Under the pieces are notes generated by a model, which saw nothing but the letters and a program-made list of their open reading frames with translations, made no database searches and was not told where the DNA came from. Positions 9,066 to 16,961 of a DNA stretch of 49,080 bases are shown one piece after another. Positions within the stretch are counted from its first letter, which is position 1, and every line of letters begins with the position of its first letter. Source of the stretch: Deltaproteobacteria bacterium. Lineage in GTDB: Bacteria > Desulfobacterota > BSN033 > UBA1163. The translations under genes and the position numbers were made by a program. Where the stretch lies: NCBI GenBank assembly GCA_018333535.1, contig JAGXTA010000083.1:1-49080 (forward strand). Reading direction: 5' to 3'.

Positions 9066-10244
9066 TTATTTAGTGATCCTGATCCAGTCGGTTAACCGTT
9101 CGATATTTCCATCGGGCTTGACTTTGCCGTAGAATACGTGTTTGCCGCCCTGCCTGTCCTTCAGACCGGCGTAGGTGACGGGCAGGCCGATTCCCTGGAA
9201 ATCTTTCATGCCTTCCATGGCTTTTATCCAGCTCTCCGTTGTCAAATTTCTTCCGGCCCTTCTCACGCCTTCGACAAAGGGCTCGGCAAAGGCGATCCCC
9301 GCATAGTAGAAAACCCCCCATCGCTCCGAAGGTGCATATTTTTTATGCGCTTCACGGTATTTCACCATCAAGGGATGATTCGAATCGGGCAGTTCACTGA
9401 AGAAAGAATTGATCATTCCGGCCCATAACCCCCTGGTTATACCCATCATCAGGGCAGAGTCGGAAAGCGTGTTGCTGGTCGCCCACTGCGGTTTAAATCC
9501 GATTTTTGCAGTTTCGGCCAATAGCAATGCGGCATGGGTGGGCATGGTCCATATGATCACTGCTTCGGCTCCGGATTCCCTCAGTTTGAGAGCGTGGGTG
9601 CTCAAATCACGATCGGTCACCTCGGCTGAAATCTTGGCAACCAGTTTAATATTTTTCTTCAAAAGATACCGGTCCACGCCCATCACTCCCTGTTTTCCAT
9701 AGTCGTCATTCTGATAGAACATGGCAATCTTTTTGTAGCCCAGTTTCTCATGAAGGTAACCCGTCAGGTTGAAGGCTTCATCATCGTAAAGGGGATACAT
9801 GGCAAAGAGATATTTTTGAATGGGATGAATCCACTCATAAACTCCGGTAACCGGACTGAACCAAGGAACCTTGTTTTCCATTAAATAGTCTCGGGCCGTC
9901 ATTCCTGTGGCCACACCTACACCTCCGACGACCGCGAAGACACCGATCTGTTCGACGAACTCCTTGGCAATGGCTTTTGTCTTGGCAGGCATGTAGGAAT
10001 CATCGCGAAGGAAATATTTGAGTTTCCTTCCATGGATTCCCCCTTCATCATTAATGATTTTAACCAACAGATCCGTTCCCCGGGCAACCGCGCCCCATGG
10101 GGCGGCGGGTCCGGTCTGGGGCCCCCACTGCCCAATAAGGATTTCAGTGTCCGTCACTCCGCGAACCGCCTGAGCCGATGCCGGAGCAGTAACAAAAAAT
10201 GCAAAAACCAACAGACCAACAAACATCAAACTTTTCTTTACCAT
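9066..10244 (-). CDS. livK: branched-chain-type ABC transporter substrate-binding protein (first copy)
   Basis: This 392-residue periplasmic binding protein has a signal peptide at residues 1-24 ending in PASAQA. The mature N-terminus is VRGVTDTEILIGQWGPQTGP, and the protein ends in LTDWIRITK, as does its paralog at 5840-7018. It belongs to the Peripla_BP_6 family, which binds branched-chain amino acids, amides or aromatic and dicarboxylic acids; the ligand cannot be read from sequence. A very strong ribosome site (AAGGAGGAGG) precedes the ATG, fitting high expression. It lies between livH and livG in the operon. Confidence 0.93.
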   Translation of the reverse strand: MVKKSLMFVGLLVFAFFVTAPASAQAVRGVTDTEILIGQWGPQTGPAAPWGAVARGTDLLVKIINDEGGIHGRKLKYFLRDDSYMPAKTKAIAKEFVEQIGVFAVVGGVGVATGMTARDYLMENKVPWFSPVTGVYEWIHPIQKYLFAMYPLYDDEAFNLTGYLHEKLGYKKIAMFYQNDDYGKQGVMGVDRYLLKKNIKLVAKISAEVTDRDLSTHALKLRESGAEAVIIWTMPTHAALLLAETAKIGFKPQWATSNTLSDSALMMGITRGLWAGMINSFFSELPDSNHPLMVKYREAHKKYAPSERWGVFYYAGIAFAEPFVEGVRRAGRNLTTESWIKAMEGMKDFQGIGLPVTYAGLKDRQGGKHVFYGKVKPDGNIERLTDWIRITK

Positions 10245-10303
10245 ACTTTTCCTCCTCCTTTCTCAGATTTCTAATGATTTACTCATAACTCATAATTCTG
10301 AAC

Positions 10304-11176
10304 TCACACCTTCTTCACATAATGTTTTGCCAGAAGCCCGCTCGGCTTGATACACAGCATCAACACAATGATAGCAAAGGCAACCACCGATTTGAATGAA
10401 AGGGAGACATATCCACCGAAAAGGTTTTCAATCACTCCCAATAGGGCTCCTCCGAGCGCCGCACCAGGCAGACTTGTCATCCCTCCGAGGACCCCCGATG
10501 CAAAACCCTTCAGGAGGGGGTCCATCATCATCGGAGGATCGAGCACGCCGAGGGCTGCAATGAGCATTCCGGCTACTGCTCCCACCATGGAACTGAGCGC
10601 CCAGGTAAAGGAGAAGATCCACTTGGTCCGAATGCCCATGACGCGGGCCGCCAGCTGGTTCTGCTGGGTGGCTCTCATGGCAATGCCCAATTTGGTATAG
10701 CGGAAAAAGAGAAAGAGAATAAACATCAGGACAAGGGAGACAATAAGCGTCCAGAAGTTGATCTTGCTGATGATTAGACCATAAAAATTGTAGGCCTCTA
10801 TATTGGAAACCGGAAAGGGAAGTGCCCTTTGATCCGGTCCCCATTTCCAGCCCACAAATCCCATCAGGACCATCTCAAATCCGAGGGTGATGATGATCAA
10901 ACCCAGGACGGTTGGATCCTTCGCCTGCCTTAAGAAAACAAGCTCAAAGAAGACGGCAAGCAGAATGGCGAACAAAAAGGTGAGGGCGAGCGCGTAGGGA
11001 AAGGGGACCTGATGCGTTTCGAGAAGGGTGAAGGCGATGAAGGTGCTGATCATGGCCATCTCACCCTGAGCGAAATTGAGGACTTCAGAGGTCTTGTAAA
11101 TAATGACCATGGCAATAGCTATCAGGGCATAACAGGCTCCCACCGCCAATCCACTCACAACCAGTTGACCAAACAT
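10304..11176 (-). CDS. livH: LivH-type ABC transporter permease
   Basis: This 290-residue inner-membrane permease has about eight hydrophobic segments. The N-terminus GLAVGACYALIAIAMVIIY and the LNFAQGEMAMIS segment (about 34-45) are diagnostic of LivH. The conserved cytoplasmic EAA-like region is near ATQQNQLAARVMGI (about 180). It forms the channel with LivM. GGAGATAAG precedes the ATG. It follows livM after a gap holding a MITE-like repeat. Confidence 0.94.
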   Translation of the reverse strand: MFGQLVVSGLAVGACYALIAIAMVIIYKTSEVLNFAQGEMAMISTFIAFTLLETHQVPFPYALALTFLFAILLAVFFELVFLRQAKDPTVLGLIIITLGFEMVLMGFVGWKWGPDQRALPFPVSNIEAYNFYGLIISKINFWTLIVSLVLMFILFLFFRYTKLGIAMRATQQNQLAARVMGIRTKWIFSFTWALSSMVGAVAGMLIAALGVLDPPMMMDPLLKGFASGVLGGMTSLPGAALGGALLGVIENLFGGYVSLSFKSVVAFAIIVLMLCIKPSGLLAKHYVKKV

Positions 11177-11193
11177 AGCTTATCTCCGATAAG

Positions 11194-11333
11194 AAATCCG
11201 AAATCCGAATATCGAAATCCGAAACAAATCCAAAATTCTAATTATCAAAATTCTAAACTTGTTTTCTGTTTGGAAAATTGGTCTTTTGTACATTCGTGCT
11301 TGTTTCGAATTTCGTGCTTCGAATTTCGGATTT
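11194..11333. repeat. MITE-like repeat with AAATCCGAA ends, copy 2
   Basis: This 140-bp segment starts AAATCCGAAATCCGAATATCG and ends TTCGAATTTCGGATTT, so the ends are inverted repeats. It matches the family of 3777-3946. It is inserted between livM and livH and does not disturb either gene. It is AT-rich and non-coding. Confidence 0.65.
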
Positions 11334-11337
11334 ATTT

Positions 11338-12399
11338 TTAAAAGGGCCATGTCTTCCAGTAACGTTTCGTCCGGATCCAGAATCCGAATATCCCCAGGGG
11401 TTCAAAGAGGACGATCAGGATCATGATCAATCCATAGACGATGACCGCAATGTTCGATATCCCTGCGATGCTCATATATTTCTGAGAAAAAGTGACAAGC
11501 GCCGGTCCGATCAATGATATGTCCTGGATCGCCTGAAGTTTAATGTCGAGAAAAGTCATCAGGGTAGCCCCGCAGATGGGGCCCATGACGGATCCCAGTC
11601 CCCCCACAACAACCATAGCGAGAAACGTGATCGACATGATGAGATGAAAGCTCTCGGGATTGATGAAGCCGAGAATAAAGGCATAGAGACCTCCTCCAAT
11701 CCCTGCATAGAAAGCGCTCACCGCAAAGGCGAGAGTCTTATAATAGGTGAGATTGACTCCCATGGCCTCTGCCGCGATATCGCTGTCCCGGATGGCAATG
11801 AAAGCACGCCCCACCCTTGTCTTGATTAACTTCACTGCACCGATCGTCATCAGAACAGCGATGATCATGATCACATAATAATAATGGATGTCCTTCATCG
11901 GCGTTCCGAAGAGTTCGAGCTTGGGGGCCTGAAGTCCCATCCTTCCCCCAAAAAATTCCATGTGCTTGATGATCGTCGTAATGGTCATACCGAAACCGAG
12001 GGTGGCGATGGCGAGATAAGGACCCTTCAGACGAAGGGCCGGCAGTCCCAAGATAAATCCAAAGGCGGATGAGACAAACCCTGCAATGGGAAGGGCAATC
12101 CAGAGAGGGAAGCTCCACCTCAAGATGAGGATAACGGTTGTGAAGGCTCCCAGAGCAAAAAAGCCGGCATGGCCCATGGAGATTTGACCCGTAAATCCGA
12201 CAAGAATGTTCAGGCCTATGGCCACAATGGCATGGACCGTGATGAGATTAACAATATAGAGTGATAATCCTAACGGGTGATACTTCTGAATGAACAGAGG
12301 TAAGATTGCCAAAAAGATTAGAAAGAGAATAGACCAGACGAGGATCGTGTTGCTTTTAAAAAGTTCGATGTCTTCGTAATAATTTCGCTTTATGTCCAT
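11338..12399 (-). CDS. livM: LivM-type ABC transporter permease
   Basis: This 353-residue membrane protein has about ten hydrophobic segments. The motif GLNILVGFTGQISMGHAGFF (about 63-82) is characteristic of LivM, as is the GPYLAIATLGFG loop. The first 20 residues are hydrophilic and cytoplasmic. It is the first gene of the six-gene importer operon; the start at 12399 lies about 60 nt from the predicted transcription start, with AGGTAAG as ribosome site. Confidence 0.94.
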   Translation of the reverse strand: MDIKRNYYEDIELFKSNTILVWSILFLIFLAILPLFIQKYHPLGLSLYIVNLITVHAIVAIGLNILVGFTGQISMGHAGFFALGAFTTVILILRWSFPLWIALPIAGFVSSAFGFILGLPALRLKGPYLAIATLGFGMTITTIIKHMEFFGGRMGLQAPKLELFGTPMKDIHYYYVIMIIAVLMTIGAVKLIKTRVGRAFIAIRDSDIAAEAMGVNLTYYKTLAFAVSAFYAGIGGGLYAFILGFINPESFHLIMSITFLAMVVVGGLGSVMGPICGATLMTFLDIKLQAIQDISLIGPALVTFSQKYMSIAGISNIAVIVYGLIMILIVLFEPLGIFGFWIRTKRYWKTWPF

Positions 12400-12468
12400 A
12401 GAGACTTACCTGATATCGTGCTGGAAAGGTGATAGGTTCCCCTGGCTGGTTTGATCATGGCGAGATGT

Positions 12469-12496
12469 ATTATAACTGTGATACCTTGATTGTCAA
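12469..12496 (-). promoter_or_regulatory. promoter of the liv importer operon
   Basis: On the minus strand TTGACA (12496-12491), a 16-nt spacer and a perfect TATAAT (12474-12469) form a near-consensus sigma-70 promoter. Transcription would start near 12462 and reach livM at 12399. The rest of the 306-nt gap up to 12705 shows no further gene. Confidence 0.75.
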
Positions 12497-12705
12497 TCTT
12501 TTTTTTTGGGAGAGCTATAAAAAACCTTCACGCTCTCTTGATTACATGGATTTCAAAAGAAGATTACTCAGATTTCAGAGATTTCCAGGGTTTTTCAGAA
12601 ATCTCAATGAAATTGATTGAATCGTCCCCCCGGGTCTGTTAGAATTTGGGTGCTTCAATATAAAATATCCTAAAGAGTATTACAAGGAATAAGAGGAGGC
12701 TTATC

Positions 12706-13176
12706 TTGAGGATCTTTCAACTTCTTAAGGGAGGGGGACAAGGAAGAGGGGGGAGGCCTGAGCCTCCGGTCAATAAGGAGGAAAGATCTTATGACCAGCT
12801 CATCGATGAGCTCATGGCATGGAATATTGAACACACCGATATTCTTGGGATATTGCGAAAAGAGATTGATGAAGAAAGGCTATTGAAGTGGTCCGATGCT
12901 TTAGGGAAAGGGATCAGAAAAAATCTCGATTCAAACTTCGGCAAGAGGGAGGACAATCCCCTTTCCCCTGTTTATCTTGACCTTTATAAATTCGTTAGAG
13001 GCCTCAGGACAAAGCTATTGGGGAACCCTGCCATGAAAAATGTGAAGCCTCTGGAGAGATCCGACTCCCTTGTGGTTTGCATACTCTGTGGAATCCGTGC
13101 TTTACAGAAGGAGAAGGGGGCAAAACGGCCCATGGACACCCTTCAGTGGATGATGCTGGAGAGATACCTGGGATGA
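12706..13176 (+). CDS. uncharacterised 156-residue cytoplasmic protein
   Basis: I do not recognise the family. The first 25 residues are Gly/Arg/Pro-rich and probably disordered. The rest looks mainly helical and charged, with an acidic stretch DQLIDELMAWNIEHTDILG and a short CILCG motif near residue 125 that is too little for a zinc finger. There are no membrane segments or signal peptide. The TTG start is supported by GAGGAGG about 7 nt upstream. It lies alone before tRNA-Val, whose promoter begins 10 nt after its stop. Confidence 0.7.
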   Translation: MRIFQLLKGGGQGRGGRPEPPVNKEERSYDQLIDELMAWNIEHTDILGILRKEIDEERLLKWSDALGKGIRKNLDSNFGKREDNPLSPVYLDLYKFVRGLRTKLLGNPAMKNVKPLERSDSLVVCILCGIRALQKEKGAKRPMDTLQWMMLERYLG

Positions 13177-13186
13177 TTCATGGGGG

Positions 13187-13215
13187 TTGACTTTTCAGGG
13201 CCCTTCTATAATAAT
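13187..13215 (+). promoter_or_regulatory. promoter of tRNA-Val
   Basis: TTGACT (13187-13192) is followed by an AT-rich box reading TATAATAAT. AATAAT at 13210-13215 gives the preferred 17-nt spacing. Transcription would start within a few bases of the tRNA 5' end at 13225. Confidence 0.55.
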
Positions 13216-13224
13216 TCTACAACA

Positions 13225-13299
13225 GGGCGCTTAGTTCAGGGGGAGAACGCCTGCTTCACACGCAGGAAGTCACTGGTTCAAATCCAGTAGCGCCCACCA
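13225..13299 (+). tRNA. tRNA-Val (anticodon CAC)
   Basis: A complete cloverleaf can be folded. The acceptor stem is GGGCGCT/AGCGCCC, the D stem GTTC/GAAC, the anticodon stem CCTGC/GCAGG with loop TTCACAC (anticodon CAC, reading GTG), and the T arm CTGG-TTCAAAT-CCAG. The 3' CCA is encoded. It lies 87 nt before yebC. No duplicated tRNA 3' end was found in the window, so it does not look like a used attachment site here. Confidence 0.95.
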
Positions 13300-13386
13300 T
13301 AACTTAGTCCGTTGTCAGTGGTCCGTTGCAGGTCGTTTTAATTTGCCACGGACTACTTTCAACTGGCAACAAACGAGAAAGCGAGT

Positions 13387-14136
13387 ATGTCCGGACATTC
13401 GAAATGGAGCACGATTAAACGGAAGAAGGGCGCGGCGGACGCCAAGCGGGGAAAGCTCTTCACCAAGATCATCAAGGAGATTATGGTCGCCGCCCGTTTC
13501 GGGGGAGGGGATATCAATGCCAACCCGAGGCTTCGAACCGCGGTTCTCGCCGCCAAAACAGAGAATATGCCCAAAGACAATATTGAAAGGGCGATCAAGA
13601 AAGGGACCGGGGAGCTTGAAGGGGTCAACTATGAAGACCTGACCTATGAGGGGTATGGACCGGGCGGCGTGGCGATCATCTTAGAAGTCCTGACTGATAA
13701 TAAGAATCGGACGGTTGCAGAAGTGAGACACGTCTTTTCCAAGCACAATGGGAACCTCGGCGAAAACGGCTGTGTGGGTTGGATGTTTGAGAAGAAGGGA
13801 TTAATCCTCATCGATAAGAGCGGCGTTGATGAGGACCGTCTGATTGAAGTGGCTCTGGATGCGGGGGCCGTCGATGTGAAGGATGCGGGGAAGGATTTTG
13901 AAGTGACCGTACTTCCTGCCAACTTCGATGATGTGAAAAAAACCCTTGAAGATGCAGGCTTTAAATTTAACACTTCTGAAGTGACCATGGTGCCTCAATC
14001 CACTGTCCATTTGACCGGAAAAGAAGCGGAACAGATGCTTAAACTGATGGAGGGACTTGAGGATACGGATGATGTCCAGAAGGTCTACGCCAATTTCGAT
14101 ATCTCCGACGAAGAGATGGAACGCCTCAGTGCCTAA
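13387..14136 (+). CDS. yebC: YebC/PmpR-family protein
   Basis: This 249-residue protein belongs to the YebC/PmpR family. The N-terminus [20 protein letters not shown] is the family hallmark, and the three-domain length is normal. Family members act as DNA-binding regulators, and some help ribosomes through proline stretches; which applies here is unknown. It stands upstream of ruvC-ruvA-ruvB, an arrangement common to many bacteria. A hairpin terminator separates it from ruvC. Confidence 0.95.
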   Translation: MSGHSKWSTIKRKKGAADAKRGKLFTKIIKEIMVAARFGGGDINANPRLRTAVLAAKTENMPKDNIERAIKKGTGELEGVNYEDLTYEGYGPGGVAIILEVLTDNKNRTVAEVRHVFSKHNGNLGENGCVGWMFEKKGLILIDKSGVDEDRLIEVALDAGAVDVKDAGKDFEVTVLPANFDDVKKTLEDAGFKFNTSEVTMVPQSTVHLTGKEAEQMLKLMEGLEDTDDVQKVYANFDISDEEMERLSA

Positions 14137-14160
14137 AAACAAATTTTTTGTTCTGCTGAA

Positions 14161-14202
14161 AAGGCCACCGTATCATCGCCATCAAGATGGGTGGCTTTTT
14201 TT
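14161..14202 (+). terminator. probable intrinsic terminator after yebC
   Basis: GCCACC (14164-14169) pairs with GGTGGC (14190-14195), with an inner CATC/GATG pairing, followed by seven T residues (14196-14202). The left flank is A-rich, which extends the stem into the T-tract. It lies between the yebC stop and the ruvC start. The ruvC ribosome site begins only 7 nt after it, so it could also act by attenuation. Confidence 0.6.
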
Positions 14203-14223
14203 GCATCCGGAGAATATCTTATC

Positions 14224-14709
14224 GTGAAGGCGATTGGAATTGATCCCGGTCTGGCCATGACAGGCTTTGGAGTGGTGGAAACCCTTCCCCGCGGGGGAAG
14301 GGCCTGTGATTGGGGAGCCATTCGAACAGAATCCAACTCTCCCATTTCCCTCCGTCTCAAAATCATCTATGATGGAATAAAAGAGCTGCTCGAAAAATGG
14401 AGGCCGGGCCTTCTTGCCATGGAAGAAGTTTTTGTGCTCAAACAATTTCCGAAGGCGGCCATTCAGTTAGGAGAGGTACGGGGAGTGATCTACCTGGCCG
14501 CTCAAGAGTTAGATATTCCAATCGTTGAAGTAAGGCCAACAGAAGTGAAGAGCGCCCTGACAGGAAGCGGCCGGGCGGATAAGAAACAGATGGAGAGGGC
14601 CATCCAACAATTACTTAAGATTGAGGGATCGCTCGGGTCGAGCCATGCGGGCGATGCCCTGGCTTTAGCCCTGACCGGCCTCTCCCGAACGAGTAAATTT
14701 CGCTGGTAG
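14224..14709 (+). CDS. ruvC: RuvC Holliday-junction resolvase
   Basis: This 161-residue endonuclease cuts Holliday junctions brought by RuvAB. Catalytic acids are visible in AIGIDPG (Asp near residue 7), AMEEVFV (Glu) and the C-terminal SHAGDALALAL (Asp). The GTG at 14224 is chosen because GGAGAA lies 9 nt upstream and RuvC proteins normally begin just before the GIDPG motif; an upstream in-frame GTG (14191) lies inside the terminator stem. It is first of ruvC-ruvA-ruvB. Confidence 0.95.
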   Translation: MKAIGIDPGLAMTGFGVVETLPRGGRACDWGAIRTESNSPISLRLKIIYDGIKELLEKWRPGLLAMEEVFVLKQFPKAAIQLGEVRGVIYLAAQELDIPIVEVRPTEVKSALTGSGRADKKQMERAIQQLLKIEGSLGSSHAGDALALALTGLSRTSKFRW

Positions 14710-14736
14710 ATTCTGCTTCTATAGTTAAGGTTTTGT

Positions 14737-14895
14737 GTATATTGTCATTCCGGACTTGATCCGGAATCCAGTTTTTTAAAATGCCTGATCCCTGCTTTCG
14801 GAGGGACGATGTCTGGATTCCTGCTTTCGCAGGGATGACACTCTTTTTATTACCTTGTCATCCCTGCGCCTGTCTACCACAGGGAGGGATTTCGG
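14737..14895. repeat. dispersed CATTCCGGACTTGATCCGGAAT-like repeat
   Basis: The ruvC-ruvA gap holds a composite of palindromes: ATTCCGGACTTGATCCGGAAT, two GGATTCCTGCTTTCGCAGGG-type units, and GTCATCCCTGCGCCTG. Such units are common as dispersed repeats in deltaproteobacterial genomes; a related one is at 31730-31757. It is non-coding. Confidence 0.65.
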
Positions 14896-14911
14896 ATTTT
14901 TGGGGTGAAGG

Positions 14912-15544
14912 ATGATTCGTTACATCGAAGGAAGATTATTAAAGAAGGAAGAGGATCGAGTAGTCATATTAGCTAACGGAGTGGGCTACGAGATATTGCT
15001 TCCTGCCATCGTACGGAAAACCTTTAATCCCAAAAAAGCGGGCGAAGATGGAGAAATCGTCAAACTCTTTATTCATTATCAACAGACCGAAAGACAACCC
15101 AAGCCTGTGCTCATCGGGTTTAACTACGAACCGGAGAAAGAGTTCTTCGAGAAGTTCATCACGGTGGAGGATATCGGTCCGCTCACGGCCGTGAAAGCCC
15201 TTGTCCAGCCCATCCCCAAGATTGCGAAAGCCATTGAAGAGAGGGATTCAAAGACCCTCGAAAGTTTGAAGGGAGTCGGAAGGAGGACTGCAGATAAGAT
15301 CATCGCAACGCTTCAGGGAAAGGTCGGGAAATTTGCTCTGATGAGAGAGGATCAGATTCCTGTCGAGGTCGAGATTTTTGACTTTAAAAAACAGGTGGAG
15401 GAGGTTTTGGTGAGGGATCTCGGCCACAAAATGGGCGAGGCCCAGAAACTGGTCTATGAAGCGATGTTGAGGAATCCGAATATCTCCACACCCGAGGAAC
15501 TCTTTGAAGAGGTCTACCGGGGACAGAAAGGAGTGTCGTCCTAA
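14912..15544 (+). CDS. ruvA: RuvA Holliday-junction branch-migration subunit
   Basis: RuvA binds the four-way junction as a tetramer and loads the RuvB motor. This 210-residue protein opens with MIRYIEGRLL and an OB-fold. The helix-hairpin-helix DNA-binding repeats follow (VEDIGPLTAVKAL near 84-96 and LKGVGRRTADKII near 118-130). Domain III at the C-terminus contacts RuvB. The second half of the OB-fold is somewhat divergent from E. coli RuvA, but length and order fit. Confidence 0.93.
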   Translation: MIRYIEGRLLKKEEDRVVILANGVGYEILLPAIVRKTFNPKKAGEDGEIVKLFIHYQQTERQPKPVLIGFNYEPEKEFFEKFITVEDIGPLTAVKALVQPIPKIAKAIEERDSKTLESLKGVGRRTADKIIATLQGKVGKFALMREDQIPVEVEIFDFKKQVEEVLVRDLGHKMGEAQKLVYEAMLRNPNISTPEELFEEVYRGQKGVSS

Positions 15545-15559
15545 CCCCAGTGTTGCAAG

Positions 15560-15730
15560 AAAAGGGGGGTGGGCATGCTTCCAATCCTTTACAATTGCGG
15601 ATCATTTATATATTTTATGGGGAACATTCGATGTCACATGAGGTGGCCTTTGAGGTATGCTTGAAACCTTATTAGCAAACCATTTAAAGGTGCCGCTGTA
15701 AAGGTTTTCCAGCATACCCACCCCCCTTTT
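15560..15730. repeat. 171-bp inverted-repeat element between ruvA and ruvB
   Basis: The 20-nt left arm (15560-15579, AAAAGGGGGGTGGGCATGCT) is matched by an inverted right arm (15711-15730) with one mismatch. Weaker pairing continues inward (CCTTTACA on both sides). No coding frame of note lies inside. This is the architecture of a non-autonomous mobile element or a large structured RNA. No clear target duplication was found at its edges. Confidence 0.6.
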
Positions 15731-15774
15731 CATATAATACTCATGCAATTGTGAAGTTAAGAGGGCAGGAAAAT

Positions 15775-16818
15775 ATGAAAAAAACCGAAGAGGAGAAGCA
15801 ATCCGATCAGACGACCCCAGAGATTGAGGATTTTCTCGATCTGAGGCCCAAAAAGCTTTCGGAGTATATCGGACAAGGACAGGTGGTTGAGACCCTGGAG
15901 ATTGCGATCGAGGCGGCGAAGAAACGGGGAGAGCCTCTGGATCACATCCTCTTTCATTCCCCCCCGGGATTAGGAAAGACAACCCTTGCCCATATCATCG
16001 CCACGGAGATGGGAGTGCAGATCGTGACCTCCTCGGGCCCTGCCCTCGAAAAAGGAGGAGACCTGATCAGCATCCTGACCCACCTTGAGAAGGGCGATGT
16101 TCTCTTTATCGATGAGGTCCATCGCCTTCCCAAGATCGTGGAGGAGTTTCTCTATCCGGCCATGGAGGATTTCTGTATCGATTTTATTTTTGACAAAGGA
16201 GCCCATGCGCGAAGCCACCGTTATCGGCTGGCGCGGTTCACGCTCGTCGGAGCCACCACGCGTGCGGGTCTCCTCTCCGCCCCCCTCCGTGAACGGTTCG
16301 GAATATTGAGGAATCTCGAGTTCTATTCTCTCGAGGAATTAGGCCGGGTGGTTAAACGCTCTGCCGCTCTTTTGGGCGTGCCCATCGATCGGGAAGGAAC
16401 AGAGGAGATCGCCAAGCGTTCCAGGGGCACACCGAGAATTTCGAATCGTCTCCTCAAGAGGATAAGGGATTATGCCGAGATCCGCGGGGATGGGAAGGTC
16501 ACGAAAGAGATTACCGATGAAGCGCTTCGTCTCGAAGGAGTGGATGAGATGGGTTTAACCAGCCTCGACCGGAGGTTCTTAGAGACCATCATCCGCTATT
16601 ATAAAGGAGGGCCGGTGGGCCTGGAAGCGATCGCCGCAACCCTACAGGAAGAGGCCGACACGCTCGTCGATATGGTGGAGCCTTTTCTTCTTAAGATCGG
16701 CTTTGTGGCAAGGATGCAGAACGGAAGAAAAGCAACGGAATTAGCCTACGAACATTTCGGGATTCCCTATCATGAGTCCGGAAGACAGCTCTCGCTACCC
16801 ACCCGCAAAAAGCATTAA
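15775..16818 (+). CDS. ruvB: RuvB Holliday-junction helicase motor
   Basis: This is a 347-residue AAA+ ATPase. Walker A is [10 protein letters not shown] (about 70), Walker B is LFIDEVHRL (about 110), the sensor region is [12 protein letters not shown] (about 156-167) and the arginine finger lies in LRERFGI. The C-terminal winged helix ends near the RTAYEHFG-type motif, here [11 protein letters not shown]. It drives branch migration with RuvA. The ATG at 15775 follows AGGGCAGG; an upstream GTG at 15751 is in frame but has no ribosome site. Confidence 0.96.
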   Translation: MKKTEEEKQSDQTTPEIEDFLDLRPKKLSEYIGQGQVVETLEIAIEAAKKRGEPLDHILFHSPPGLGKTTLAHIIATEMGVQIVTSSGPALEKGGDLISILTHLEKGDVLFIDEVHRLPKIVEEFLYPAMEDFCIDFIFDKGAHARSHRYRLARFTLVGATTRAGLLSAPLRERFGILRNLEFYSLEELGRVVKRSAALLGVPIDREGTEEIAKRSRGTPRISNRLLKRIRDYAEIRGDGKVTKEITDEALRLEGVDEMGLTSLDRRFLETIIRYYKGGPVGLEAIAATLQEEADTLVDMVEPFLLKIGFVARMQNGRKATELAYEHFGIPYHESGRQLSLPTRKKH

Positions 16819-16863
16819 GGATGTTTTAAAGTTTCCATCTCCTGCACCTACCCTATTTCTTTA

Positions 16864-16892
16864 TTGATTTTCCTGTCCTGATTTAGTAAACT
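16864..16892 (+). promoter_or_regulatory. possible promoter of the defence locus
   Basis: TTGATT (16864-16869), 17 nt, and TAAACT (16887-16892) give a moderate sigma-70 match 70 nt before the SNF2 gene start. It is the best candidate between ruvB and the locus. Partial dyads (ACTTAGACT and AGTTTAGAC at 16926-16950) follow and could be an operator; both points are tentative. Confidence 0.35.
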
Positions 16893-16961
16893 CTCATCCA
16901 TTAAAAGGATTTCCTAAAACATATACTTAGACTCCCCCCATAGTTTAGACGTGAGTCCGAA

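Noticed and set aside
12429-12620. possible 63-residue gene before the 156-residue unknown
   Set aside because: It overlaps the liv promoter region, has no ribosome site and an odd composition.
13225-13299. tRNA-Val as the attachment site of the defence locus
   Set aside because: The locus starts 3.7 kb away beyond yebC and ruvCAB, no copy of the tRNA 3' end is found near 31600, and no integrase is present.
15602-15982. 126-codon minus-strand frame between ruvA and ruvB
   Set aside because: It runs through the inverted-repeat element and antisense into ruvB, with low-complexity Pro/Ser content.
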